The translations under genes and the position numbers were made by a program. The notes beneath the pieces are model-generated. The model did no database searches, was not told the DNA's origin, and saw nothing but the letters and a program-made list of their open reading frames with translations. Positions 45,925 through 55,687 of a DNA stretch of 64,000 bases are shown piece after piece. Each line of letters begins with the position of its first letter. Within the stretch, counting starts at the first letter, position 1. Location: positions 1,178,001 through 1,242,000 of the forward strand of contig OZ017750.1 in assembly GCA_963969365.1 (NCBI GenBank), in the 5' to 3' direction. The stretch comes from Asterochloris sp. CNOR1 (taxonomy: Eukaryota; Chlorophyta; Trebouxiophyceae; Trebouxiales; Trebouxiaceae).

Positions 45925-46383
45925 GGATGCACCGCGGAACCCTTTGCGGAGCCGGGACGCCTGTATTTCGTTCTGACCTTGACGCCTCGAGGTCCTGTGC
46001 GTCTTGTGCGTGCCTGCTTCTGAGTCGCACTGCAGACCAACCTTCTGCCAGAGCTGTCGGCAAGTGAGCTAGAGCAGTTTGCAGCTCCAGGTAGGAGACC
46101 TGCTGTGCGGCTGGTAGGTGTGCCCTGTACCCATGCAAGCCCACCTGCCGGCTTCACGCCACTGCCTGCTCAAACCGCAAGGCTCTCCTGCTGTTGGGAC
46201 TCCAGCCGATGGCTTCCAAGAGATGCTAGAGAGAACGCCTGGCTGATGGTGGCTTGCACACGACCTGGCACATATGTGGAAAACGTACAATGCTCACTTG
46301 GTGTGCATCGCTGCAGCGATCTGGCATGCCTTGTTCGCCGTGTAACCTGTGGCAGACCCACTGTTCAGAGTGCTTCGCAGCGC
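45925..46383. other. unidentified sequence between retroelements
   Basis: About 460 nt with no recognisable coding, LTR or RNA feature. Short open frames on both strands show no family motif. It may be a remnant of the host target region. Confidence 0.3.
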
Positions 46384-46781
46384 CTGGTCCTTGGATTCTG
46401 GTGGGACCAGGTCCTTGGATTCTGGTCCGCAAGGTGCTCTGTAACCGGGTGGTCTCTGCGATGCTGTGGTCTCTGCGATGGTGTTGTCTCTGCGATGGCA
46501 TGGTCTCTGCGATGGTGTTGTCTCTGCGATGGTGTGGTCTCTGCGATGGTGTTGTCTCCGGTGTCTTAGGATCCATGATGTGGCACAAGCTGTGGTAGTC
46601 ACTGAGGTGTTGTGGTCTGGGAGTTGCTGCCCAAGGGTCACCCCTGCCTGAGCCGGTCCGCTCTAGTCTGCAAGGATGTCCCTTGGACTTGGGTAGTCTT
46701 GGTCTGGGTTGTCGACGTTGGCGTGGCTCTGCTGGCGCAGATCTGTGTTAAAGCTGTGTGATCAGGTTGGCCAGCTAGTCT
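46384..46781 (-). mobile_element. fragment of an LTR1 gag-only element
   Basis: This fragment matches the internal part of LTR1 elements: linker repeats (about 46384-46450, partly duplicated), six 17-nt repeats, then the gag C-terminal region including GTGGCACAAGCTGTGG and GATCAGGTTGGCCAGCTAGT. It has neither LTR. It ends abruptly at TAGTCT, exactly where telomeric repeats begin; intact copies continue TAGTCTCTGGGTTGC. Confidence 0.88.
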
Positions 46782-46806
46782 CCCTAAACCCTAAACCCTA
46801 AACCCT
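46782..46806. repeat. interstitial telomeric repeat, (CCCTAAA)3 CCCT
   Basis: Three perfect CCCTAAA units plus CCCT sit exactly between a truncated LTR1 fragment and a truncated copia integrase. CCCTAAA is the plant and Chlorella-type telomere unit (TTTAGGG on the other strand). Intact LTR1 copies lack it, so it was added at the breakpoint. Confidence 0.93.
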
Positions 46807-49272
46807 TCACTCGGTGGAAGCAAGTATGTGGCCACCTTCCTGGACGACTTCTCCAAGCTGTCCATCGTCCGGATCATCATCTACAAGTCAGAAACAACCA
46901 CAACGGTCCGCGAAGTCCTTCACCTGCTGGAGAACCAGACCAAAAGGAGAGTGCAAGCCATCCGCACAGACAACGGGCGCGAGTATGTCAACACAGAGCT
47001 CACCCAGTACCTCAAGTCCAGAGGCATACTCCAACAGACGACCGTTCCCTGCACCCCAAAGCAGAATGGCGCGGCCGAAAGGCTCAACCGCACACTCATG
47101 GAGCGGGCCAGGGCCATGCTCAGTGACGCTGGGCTGCCCAAGGAGCTCTGGGCAGAAGCTGTCAACACAGCCAACTACATCAGGTGTCGCTCACCTGCTG
47201 CTAAGAAGCTAAGGACCCCGTGGGAGCTGTTCTTTGGTCAGAAGCCGGATGTCTCCCACATGCGAACCTCTGGAGCAACAGCCTACAGCCACCTACCTGA
47301 GGAGAAGAGGCAGAAGCTGGACAACCGCAGCATCCGTGGAGTCATGGTGGGCAACCCAGACAGCACCAAGGGCTACCGCATACTGCTGGACAACCAGACA
47401 GTCATCATCAGCCGAAGTGTCATCTTTGATGAGGGCACTGGAGTCACCAGCATCGGTAGCAAACATGCACCACAGTGGGAGGCTGACGACTCTGAGTCAG
47501 ACCCTGAGGAGCAAGCTCAAGAGGAGCAAGTGCTGGTGCATCAGGAGTTGCCAGAGGAGCCGCCAGACTCAGACCAACCACCAGCACCTCAGCCTCAGAC
47601 CACTCTGCGCCGATCCACCAGAGCCCCACGCCCGCCATCTGAATGGTGGAAGCAGCCAACTGCTGCTGGAGCCAACGCCAGCTTCAGCTCCAGGTGTGAC
47701 ACAGCAAACGCCACGTCAGCCACCCTCATGGAGCCAGACACCTACGAAGAAGCTATGGCCTCAGAGGAAGCGGAGCAGTGGCAGCAAGCCATGGACGAGG
47801 AGATTGCCTCTCTCATGGCAAACAATACCTGGACGCTGGAGGAGCTACCACCTGGTCTTCAAGCCATCCCAGTCAAGTGGGTCTTCAAAGTGAAGACAGC
47901 AGCCAACGGCGGAGCAGAGCGCTACAAGGCACGGCTGGTGGCCAAGGGCTACAGACAACGTGAAGGCATCGACTTCGATGAGGTCTTTGCACCAGTCAGC
48001 AAGTACGCCACGCTGGGGACACTGCTGGCAATTGTGGCGGCTGAGGACCTGGAGCTGCACCAGCTGGACATTAAAACAGCCTTCCTCAACGGCACCATTG
48101 AGGAGGACATCTACCTGCAACAGCCACCTGGCTACAAGGAGGGACCCGGCAACTTGGCCTGCCACCTGCACCGCGCTCTGTACGGGTTGCGCCAAGCTCC
48201 GCGGCAGTGGCATGCTCGCCTGAAGCAGGAGCTGGAGGCCATTGGCTTCACAGAGTCAGAAGCTGACCCTGGCCTCTTCAGCTACCACAGCAAAGAAGAC
48301 ACCATCCACCTGCTGGTCTACGTCGACGACATCCTCATTGCGGCTCAGAGCCTCTCCTCTGTGGAGTGGGCCAAGAGGAAGGTCATGACAGCCTTCGAGG
48401 CAAGGGACCTGGGGGAGGCACAGATCTACTTGGGCATGCTGATCGAGCGCGACCGCACCGGGCAGAGCCTCAAGCTCAGCCAGCAGCGCATGACAACTTA
48501 GCTGCTCTCCAAGTACCAGATGCAAGACGCCAAGCCCAAGTCAGTGCCGCTCACAGCCTCCACCAAGCTGACCAAGGACGAGGGGGAGCCTTTGGACAAG
48601 CACAAGTATGGCTTCAGCCAGCTCATTGGGAGCCTCATGTACCTGGCAGTGTGCACACGGCCAGACATTGCGCAAGCCGTGGGAGCCCTGGCCAGATACA
48701 TGACAACACCAACCACCATCCACTGGGCAGCGGCCCTTGGAGTTCTGCGCTACCTCGCTGGTACCAGAGGCCAAGGCATCTGCTTTGGCAGAGGCAACAG
48801 CAGCAACCAGCTGCTGGGCTACTGTGACTCAGACTACGCTGGAGACCTTGACACCAGACGCTCAACCACCGGCTACGTCTTCATACTCAACGGAGGTGCC
48901 ATCACCTGGTCAAGCCGGCGCCAGCAGACAGTTGCGGCGTCCACAACAGAGGCAGAGTACATGGCAGCAGCAGCTGCTACCAAGGAGGCCCTCTGGCTTC
49001 GCAAGCTCATCGATGACCAACAGAGGACAGTCAGCACCATCACCATCCGTGCAGACAACCAAGGGGCTGTCAAGCTCCTCAAGAACCCCATCACATCCTT
49101 GCGGTCCAAGCACATCAACGTCATCTACCACTTTGCAAGGGAGAGAGTGGCACGCAAGGAGGTGGCCTTCGAGTATGTGAAAACAGAGCACATGCTGGCA
49201 GACTTCCTGACCAAGCCTGTGGCTGAAGGCAAGCACACCTTCTGTCGCGACGGCTTGGGGCTACTGAACTGA
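46807..49272 (+). pseudogene. copia integrase-reverse transcriptase-RNase H with one stop codon
   Basis: The frame begins in the integrase core (KYVATFLDDFSKLSIV), with RTDNGREYVN and the conserved PKQNGAAERLNRTL, and continues through a Ser/Pro/Glu linker. The RVT_2 reverse transcriptase carries WVFKVK, LDIKTAFLNGTIEEDIY, YGLRQAPRQWH and the catalytic YVDDILI. RNase H carries GYCDSDYAGD, STTEAEYMA and ADNQGAVKLL, ending with TGA at 49270-49272. One in-frame TAG at 48499-48501 lies between reverse transcriptase and RNase H, at a position where a Gln codon is one base away. Otherwise the 820 codons are open, so the copy is young or was recently active. Confidence 0.93.
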
Positions 49273-49319
49273 CAACACGGCCTCAAAGTCCTGGACACCC
49301 ATCACAGCCTGCGTGGGAG

Positions 49320-49577
49320 TGTTGAGAGGCAGTCAGACCAGACATGCCAGTCCAGCCTGTGAGAGTGTCCTACACTGGTCAAGAACATTCTGCAATCTAC
49401 CCTGCATGTTCAAGAAGCTTCTGGAACAGACTCTTCTGGAGCCTTCACATCAACTCATAGCAGCTTCCATGAACTAATATGCTTGACCGTTGACCAGTGT
49501 ATATAAGGGCCTTGGGCCACACACACACTTCACTTCTGTAACACATTTGTTAGCCAGCCACCGCCAATTCTTCAACA
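49320..49577 (+). repeat. 3' LTR of the plus-strand copia element
   Basis: A 258-bp LTR reading TGTTGAGAGG to TTCTTCAACA, with TATATAAGGGCC as promoter motif. The preceding GCGTGGGAG is a weak polypurine tract. The 3' flank is an LTR1 remnant, not a recognisable target duplication. Confidence 0.9.
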
Positions 49578-49604
49578 ATAGCAACCATGTAACCCCTGGG
49601 CCAC
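49578..49604 (+). mobile_element. 27-nt LTR1 3'-end fragment
   Basis: The sequence TAGCAACCATGTAACCCC through GGGCCACA is the terminal part of LTR1. It lies between the copia LTR and chromovirus integrase and marks another breakpoint. Confidence 0.8.
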
Positions 49605-50347
49605 AGTTTGCCCACAACAATTCAGAGCAAGCCTCCACCGAACAGACGCCATTCTACCTCAACTCTGGGAGACACCCTCTGCTACCTGTCAACTTGGACG
49701 TCCCGCCTAACCGCAACGCGCCCACAGCGCAAGCCCTGGCACAACACCTGAGGGACACCCTAGAGCGAGCTCAGGCACACCTCGCGAAGTCACAGGAGAG
49801 GCAGGCCCATCAGGCCAACAAACGCCGCACCGATTTGGAGTTCCAAGTCGGTGACCAAGTTCTACTATCCAGACGCAACCTGCGCCATGGCAAACTGGAC
49901 GCCGTGTGGCTGGGACCCTTTCCCATCACAGAGCGCATCTCCCGCACAGCCTATCGCCTGGGGCCACCTGCCGACATGCGGATGCACCCAGTCTTCCACG
50001 CTTCGCTCCTGAAGCCATACAAGGGCGAGCTGCCCACAGCAACTTCACTGCCACCCTCATCTACCACCAACACAAACACGCCAACTCAGTCTACGCCACC
50101 CTTGCCTACACCGGACCTCAGCAGTGACCAGCCAACTTCTGAGTTCCAAGCAGAAGCCATCCTCAAGCGCCGACGTCGCAAAATTGGTGACAAAACCGTG
50201 GAGGAGTTCTTGAGCAAATGGCGGGACCGAGGTAACCAGGACAATTTGTGGATGCCTGTGGAGGACCAAGGCCTGCTGGACCAAGGCCTGCTGGACCAAG
50301 GCCTGCTGACCAACTTTAGACGCCTCCCCAAAGAACTTCAATACTAA
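49605..50347 (+). pseudogene. Ty3/gypsy chromovirus integrase C-terminus with chromodomain (fragment)
   Basis: The frame enters late in the integrase core (HNNSEQASTEQTPFYLNSGR) and continues into the GPY/F-type C-terminal domain (VGDQVLLSRRN, WLGPFPITERIS, HPVFHASLLKPYKG). It then reaches a chromodomain (FQAEAILKRRRRKIGDKTVE, LSKWRDRGNQDNLWMPVEDQ). Chromodomains on integrase define chromoviruses and steer insertion into heterochromatin. The C-terminus has three in-frame copies of a 15-nt unit giving DQGLL three times near 50263-50310. TAA at 50345-50347 overlaps the polypurine tract. The overlapping part recurs at 55494-55686. Confidence 0.88.
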
Positions 50348-50359
50348 AGGGGGGAAGGA
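50346..50359 (+). promoter_or_regulatory. polypurine tract of the chromovirus
   Basis: AAAGGGGGGAAGGA directly precedes LTR2. It primes plus-strand DNA synthesis. The same 14 nt precede LTR1 in the gag-only elements (54698-54711, and the complement at 41303-41316). Confidence 0.9.
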
Positions 50360-50565
50360 TGCAGCACACTGCTGCCTTCTAGACCCTACCAGACCCTATC
50401 AGAAGCTTCCACTGCACCTGCTAGAACCTTCCTTGATTTTCCTTTCCTTATATTATAATAATATGAGGGTATATATGGCACTCTGGCACTTCACCAACAT
50501 TCCTTGACACCTTTGAACACCGTCCCAGAGCCCACCGTCCACCGTGCATTGTAAGCGAGGCCACA
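50360..50565 (+). repeat. LTR2, plus orientation
   Basis: A 206-bp LTR reading TGCAGCACACTGCTGCC to AAGCGAGGCCACA, with TATATATGGCAC as promoter motif. It differs at only two sites from the inverted copy at 55102-55307. Its 5' third resembles LTR1, so the two families are related. Confidence 0.92.
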
Positions 50566-52902
50566 GCGGGGGTCTCTGTCTGAGATAATGATGCGTGGTA
50601 GTCCATGGTAACGGAAGACGTTGTTGATGACAAGGTCGGCCAGGCCAGGACCAGTGACTGTCTTGCGCGTTGGGGAGCAGTGAATCATCTTGGACATGCG
50701 GTCCACAATGACAAGGATGGTGTCATGGCCCTCGGAGGTGGTGGGGAGTCCTGTGATCAGGTCCATGGTGATTTGCTCCCAGTTGCGCTCTGGTGTTGGC
50801 AGAGTTTGAAGTAGGCCGGCGGGTGCGCGGTTGAGGGGCTTGTTGCGTTGGCAGGAGTCACAGGTCCTGACATAGTCAGCCACATCATCGCGCTGGTGTG
50901 GCCACCAGAAGTCCTTGGAGACTCCTCGAAGCAGCTTGTCCATGCCCAGGTGTCCAGAGAAGGGGGTGTCGTGGTAGTCGCGGAGAATGTCTTGGCGAAG
51001 GTTAGCACCAGCTGGCACGTAGACTGCACCCTCCTTGCGCCAGACGCCGTCCAACTCCTCAAGCACTTGCCTTCCACTCTCCTCCAGGTAGGTGTCGCCT
51101 TCGTAGGCCGTTTTGACGCGCTCCATAAGGTTGTGTTGGAAGGTGCCAGTGATGGCATGGAGGTCTGGGCGGCGGGAGAGGGGGTCTGCGAGGTTGTCAC
51201 TGCCCGCCTTGTAGTGGATGTCCAGGTCAAACTGCTGGAGTGTCTCCAGCCAGCGAGCTTGTCGTCGGGACAGGTTGCGCTGAGTGGTGAGGTATTTGAG
51301 GTTGAGGTGGTCTGAGTTGACGCGGGACTTGGATCCTTCCAGGTAGCAGCGCCATGTGCGAAGAGCATGGATCACTGCCAGTAGCTCCAGCTCATGTTTG
51401 GGGTAGTTGCGCTCGGCGGAGATGAGCTTGCGAGACTTATAGGCGATGGGCTGAAGTCCATTGCTTTGGTCCTGAAGCAGCGTGGCCCCGATGGCAAACT
51501 GGGAGGCGTCTGTGTAGAGCTCGAAGGGGTAGGCGAGATCAGCTGTGGCCAGGACTGGTGTGGTTGTCAGAGCATGCTTGAGCTCAGCAAAGGCCTTGGC
51601 CTCCACCTCGCTCCATCGACAAGGTGCCTTGGCGCCGGTGATGTTGGTCAGTGGCGCTGCTATGTGGGAGAACCTGTTGACCAAGCGCCGGTAGAAGCCC
51701 GCGAGGCCCAGAAAGCACCGGAGTTGGTGGGCGTCTGAGTGGTCAGGCCAATCAAGAATGGCCTTCACCTTCCTTGCGTCCACCTTGATGCCTGCCCCGC
51801 TGATGGTGTGGCCAAGGAAGTCCAGCTCAGCCATGCCGAACTGGCACTTGGAGGCCTTGGCGTAGAGGTGGTGCCGCTCCAAGGCACTGAGCACAGCCTC
51901 CACATGCTGCGCGTGCTCCTCAGGGGACTTGGAGTAGATGAGGATGTCGTCAAGGTAGACCACGACGAATTTGTCCAGGAAGGGCCTGAGCACTTGGTTC
52001 ATGAGGGTCATGAACGTGCTTGGCGCGTTGGAGAGCCCAAAGGGTAGCACCAGGAACTCAAATTGGCCATAGCGTGAGCGGAAGGCCGTCTTGTGCGTGT
52101 CGCCCTCAGCGATGCGGACTTGCCAGTAGCCACTGGCCAGGTCCAGCTTGGAGAACACCTTGGCGCCATTGAGTAGGTCCAGGAGGTCATCAATGCGTGG
52201 AATTGGGTAGCGGTTCTTTACAGTGATTTTGTTGAGCGCTCTGTAGTCGATGCACATCCGCAGGCCGCCGTCCTTCTTGTGCCCGAAGAGGATGGGTGCT
52301 CCAAAGGGGGACTTGCTGGGCTTGATGAAGCCCTTCTCCAGCAAGTCGTCCAGCTGCTTGCGCAGCTCTCCAAGCTCCAGAGGGGACATGCGGTAGATGC
52401 CCTGATATGGTTGGGCGCCGCCAGGTTCCAGGTCGATGTGGTGGTCAACGTCCCTCCTTGGTGGTAGTTTACTGGGAAGAGGCTGGAAGACGTCTTGGTG
52501 CCGGTTCAGCACCTCCTGTAGCTGGGCGTGTGAAGTCTGTGGTGCCGGGGTCACTGTGGTTGTCTCTGCGGTGGTTGTCTCTGCGGTGCGCACCAGGGCA
52601 AGATAGCCGCTGGCGCCGTGTCTGAGTGCTCTGGAGGCTTGCAACGAGGAGATGACTGGGATGTCCTTGGAAGAAGTTGTCCTTGGTGCCTCACTGCTGG
52701 GGGCCACTATGATCTGTGTTGGGCGTTCAGGTCCTTGGATTCTTGGCCGCAAGGTGCGCTGTGCCCAGTCGATGTCAGGGTTGTTGCTCTGGAGCCATGG
52801 TTGTCCCAGGATGAGATCATGGGGGCCGAGGTCTGTGACGTGGAGGTGGCAGGAGGTCTGGTAGCCACTGAGGGTGACGGTGTTGTCGCTAATCTGGGTG
52901 CA
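50566..52902 (-). pseudogene. Ty3/gypsy chromovirus protease-RT-RNase H-integrase, both ends broken
   Basis: On the minus strand the open frame starts at the end of the retropepsin domain ([19 protein letters not shown], about 52840-52785). The reverse transcriptase follows ([20 protein letters not shown], catalytic YLDDILIYS), then RNase H ([35 protein letters not shown]). The integrase has its zinc-binding H/C residues ([20 protein letters not shown]) and the first two catalytic Asp residues ([15 protein letters not shown]). The frame ends at CCCCGC, where LTR2 begins. The next integrase residues (TSNFWRALFN) are found 4.7 kb away at 55308 on the plus strand. More than 770 codons show no stop, so the break is recent. 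Confidence 0.93.
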
Positions 52903-53160
52903 TGTATCACACAGCTACCTACTAGAACCTACCAGACCTGCCAGACACTTCTACTGCACCTGCCAGAACCTTCCATGAGCTTACCTTTATAAATATTGAT
53001 AATGATATGGTATATATGGCACTCTGTTCACCTTGCTAGGAGACCTCTCATACTTCACACACCTCACAACCTTGTACCTGGCCTCAGGGCCCAAGTCCAT
53101 AGCAACCATGTGACCCCTGGGCCACAACTTGGTTTCGGAGGTTCTGTTCGATCATTCCCC

Positions 53161-54132
53161 ATGGACCCAGCAGCCATGCAAGCCAGGATCATGCAGCTCG
53201 AGGCTTCCCTGGTCACAGCCACCAGTGCCCTACAGCAGCTCAGCGCACAGCAGGCTGTCCACTCAGCACCCAAGCCACCCAAACCACCCAAGCCAGGCAA
53301 GTTCCAAGGAGACCGCCGCAGTGGTGCAGCATCCAACTGGCTGCACCAGATGACACTCTACCTCACCCTCTCGGGACTCCTGGGCACCGCACAGGCCGTG
53401 CCCCCCGCCGTGTCCTTCCTCATTGGAGCTGCAAGAACCTGGTGGCGCACCCAAGAAGCTTCCGGAAGCCCACCAACCACCTGGACAACCTTCAAGGCTG
53501 CCTGCCTTGAGGCCTTCCAGACCCTTGATGCTGAGCGCATCGCCAGAGACAACATGGAGAACCTCAGGCAACGCACCTCTGTCACAGACTACGCCAACCA
53601 GTTCTCAGGCCTACTCCTGGAAGTTCCACACATGCACCCCGCGGATGCCATCTACTAGTTTGTGAAGGGCCTGAAGCCCCAGATTCGCCTCCACGTGGAG
53701 CTTCAGCAGCCATCCACCGTCAACGACGCCATGCGCCTGGCACGAGCCGCTGACTCAGCTCCCTACTACACACGACCCACCTACCACATCAACCGGCCAA
53801 CACCTTCACCTGGGACCACAACCCATGCATCTGGGTGCCCTGACCAGACGCCCACCCACAGAGCGACACCGCCTCCTCAGAGGCAAGCAGAGCTTCCGCT
53901 GCCACCAACTTGGGCACCGTGCTCGAGAGCGCACTCCGTCAACCACCGCGCGTCCAACAACATCCTCAACACAAGAGCAACCCAGAGACTAGCTGGCCAA
54001 CCTGATCACACAGCTTTGGCACAGATCTGCGCCAGCAGAGCCACGCCAACTTCGACAACCCAGACCAAGACTACCCAAGTCCAAGAAGGGACATCCTTGC
54101 AGACTAGAGCGGACCAGCTCAGGCAAGGGTGA
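53161..54132 (+). pseudogene. defective gag of the 52903-54935 element
   Basis: The ATG at 53161 opens the same gag domain as at 42905. A TAG at 53656-53658 replaces the Gln codon after ADAIY. About 160 nt later an 8-nt deletion relative to the intact copy (near 53810) shifts the frame, so the zinc knuckle is lost and the tail reads GTTTHASGCPDQTPTHR. Copies at 61816-62787 share both defects; the copy at 60078-61046 shares only the deletion. Confidence 0.88.
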
Positions 54133-54209
54133 CCCTTGGGCAGCAACTCCCGGACCACAACACCTCAAGGACTACCACAGCTTGTGCCACATCATGGATC
54201 CTAAGACAC

Positions 54210-54440
54210 CGGAGACAACACCATCGCAGAGACCACACCATCACAGAGACAACACCATCGCAGAGACCACACCATCACAGAGACAACACCATTGCAGAGA
54301 CCATGCCATCGCAGAGACCATGCCATCGCAGAGACGACACCATCGCAGAGACCTTACCATCGCAGAGACCATGCCATCGCAGAGACGACACCATCGCAGA
54401 GACCTTACCATCGCAGAGACAACACAATGCAGAGACCACC
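54210..54440. repeat. expanded 17-nt tandem repeat array, about a dozen units
   Basis: The plus-strand unit is AGACCACACCATCGCAG with variants (TGCCATCG, TTACCATCG). This is the largest array of the unit in the window. A higher-order repeat is visible, with the block from GAGACGACACC to TTACCATCG present twice. Confidence 0.88.
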
Positions 54441-54935
54441 CGGGCACAGAGCACCTTGCGGACCAGAATCCAAGGACCTGGACACCCATCACAGATCACA
54501 GTGGACCAAATGAGACCCCAAGGACAACACCATCGCAGAGAGCATCACCTGGGTACAGCGCACCTTGCGGAAAAAGATCCAAGGACCTGAGCAACCAATG
54601 CAGACCACATTGGACCACAACAACGCAACGAACGCACTTGGCACATCCCAACGTGCGCCACACAACATGGAGCCCCCCCCTAAGGAGCTTCAGTATCAAA
54701 GGGGGGAAGGATGTATCACACAGCTACCTACTAGAACCTACCAGACCTGCCAGACACTTCTACTGCACCTGCCAGAACCTTCCATGAGCTTACCTTTATA
54801 AATAGTGATAATAATATGGTATATATAGCACTCTGTTCACCTTGCTAGCAGACCTCTCATACTTCACACACCTTACATCCTGGTACCTGGCCTCAGGGCC
54901 CAAGTCCATAGCAACCATGTAACCCCTGGGCCACA

Positions 54936-55101
54936 AGGAAGGCAGGCAGCCTTGAATGTTGTCCAGGTTGTTGGTGGGCTTCCGGAAGCTTCTTGGGTGC
55001 GCCACCAGGTTCTTGCAGCTCCAATGAGGAAGGACACCGTGTGGGGGTTGGCGTGTGCGGTGTCCAGGAGTCCCAGGAGGGTGAGGTAGAGTGTCATCTA
55101 T
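54936..55101 (-). pseudogene. gag fragment of a related gypsy element
   Basis: The minus strand reads MTLYLTLLGLLDTAHA, then VSFLIGAARTWWRTQEASGS. It is a gag core diverged from the LTR1 gag at several residues. It is truncated at both ends and abuts LTR1 on the left and LTR2 on the right. Confidence 0.82.
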
Positions 55102-55307
55102 TGTGGCCTCGCTTACAATGCACGGTGGACGGTGGGCTCTGAGACGGTGTTCAAAGGTGTCAAGGAATGTTGGTGAAGTGCCAGAGTGCTATATATACCC
55201 TCATATTATTATAATATAAGGAAAGGAAAATCAAGGAAGGTTCTAGCAGGTGCAGTGGAAGCTTCTGATAGGGTCTGGTAGGGTCTAGAAGGCAGCAGTG
55301 TGCTGCA
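55102..55307 (-). repeat. LTR2, inverted copy
   Basis: A 206-bp LTR2 reads TGTGGCCTCGC to GTGTGCTGCA on the plus strand. The right flank CCCGC at 55308-55312 matches the CCCGC that precedes LTR2 on the minus strand at 50566-50570, which shows where the target duplication went after the inversion. Confidence 0.92.
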
Positions 55308-55687
55308 CCCGCACAACCAGCAACTTCTGGCGAGCCCTCTTCAACATCCTTGGCACCAAGCTGAGGGTGTCCACCGCCTTCCACCCTCAGACTGATGGCC
55401 AGACGGAGCGTGCCAACCGCACCTTGGAGGAGATGCTGAGGGCGTTTGTCAACCGCCGCCGTGACAATTGGGACAAGCTCCTACCACTCATGGAGTTTGC
55501 CTACAACAATTCAGAGCAAGCCTCCACCAAACAGACGCCATTCTACCTCAACTCTGGGAGACACCCTCTGGTGCCTGTCAACTTGGACGTCCCGCCTAAC
55601 CGCAACGCGCCCACAGCGCAAGCCCTGGCACAACACCTGAGGGACACCCTAGAGCGAGCTCAGGCACACCTCGCGAAGTCACAGGAG
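55308..55687 (+). pseudogene. chromovirus integrase core fragment, fused to DNAH10 at its 3' end
   Basis: The frame continues the integrase broken at 50566: TTSNFWRALFNILGTKLRV, then FHPQTDGQTERANRTLEE, which contains the third catalytic residue (Glu), and FAYNNSEQASTKQTPFYLN. It breaks at AKSQE (55687), where DNAH10 sequence begins out of frame. The GPY/F and chromodomain part is absent here but present at 49605-50347. Confidence 0.9.

Larger units (their letters stand above)
46807..49577 (+). mobile_element. Ty1/copia retrotransposon, 5'-truncated
   Basis: This holds integrase from within its core, reverse transcriptase, RNase H and the 3' LTR, on the plus strand. The 5' LTR, gag, protease and integrase zinc finger are missing. 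The truncated end abuts the telomeric repeat. The 3' LTR end abuts an LTR1 fragment at 49578. Confidence 0.9.
52903..54935 (+). mobile_element. LTR1 gag-only retrotransposon, plus strand
   Basis: Two 224-bp LTRs (52903-53126 and 54712-54935) flank gag, the 17-nt repeat array, linker repeats and the polypurine tract at 54698-54711. The LTRs begin TGTATCACACAG instead of TGTAGCACACAG. The outer flanks (GTGCA and AGGAA) do not match, so ends were exchanged by recombination or conversion. There is no pol gene. Confidence 0.9.
50566..55101. other. inverted segment between inverted LTR2 copies
   Basis: This segment is bounded by LTR2 at 50360-50565 (+) and 55102-55307 (-). Reversing it in thought places the integrase end CCCCGC directly before LTR2 and CCCGCACAACC directly after it. 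That restores one integrase reading frame containing a solo LTR2 with a CCCGC target duplication. Recombination between the inverted LTRs explains the present order. Confidence 0.8.

Noticed and set aside
47234-47893. Second plus-strand open frame over the copia integrase-RT region
   Set aside because: It is a shifted frame of the real pol, with a Ser/Thr-biased translation and no domain.
54210-54440. Regular short repeats resembling a CRISPR array
   Set aside because: The 17-nt units are head-to-tail without unique spacers, lie inside a retroelement, and the window is eukaryotic.
52903-54935. A normal full insertion with target duplication at the plus-strand LTR1 element
   Set aside because: The flanks GTGCA and AGGAA differ, so the ends were probably exchanged and no target duplication is claimed.
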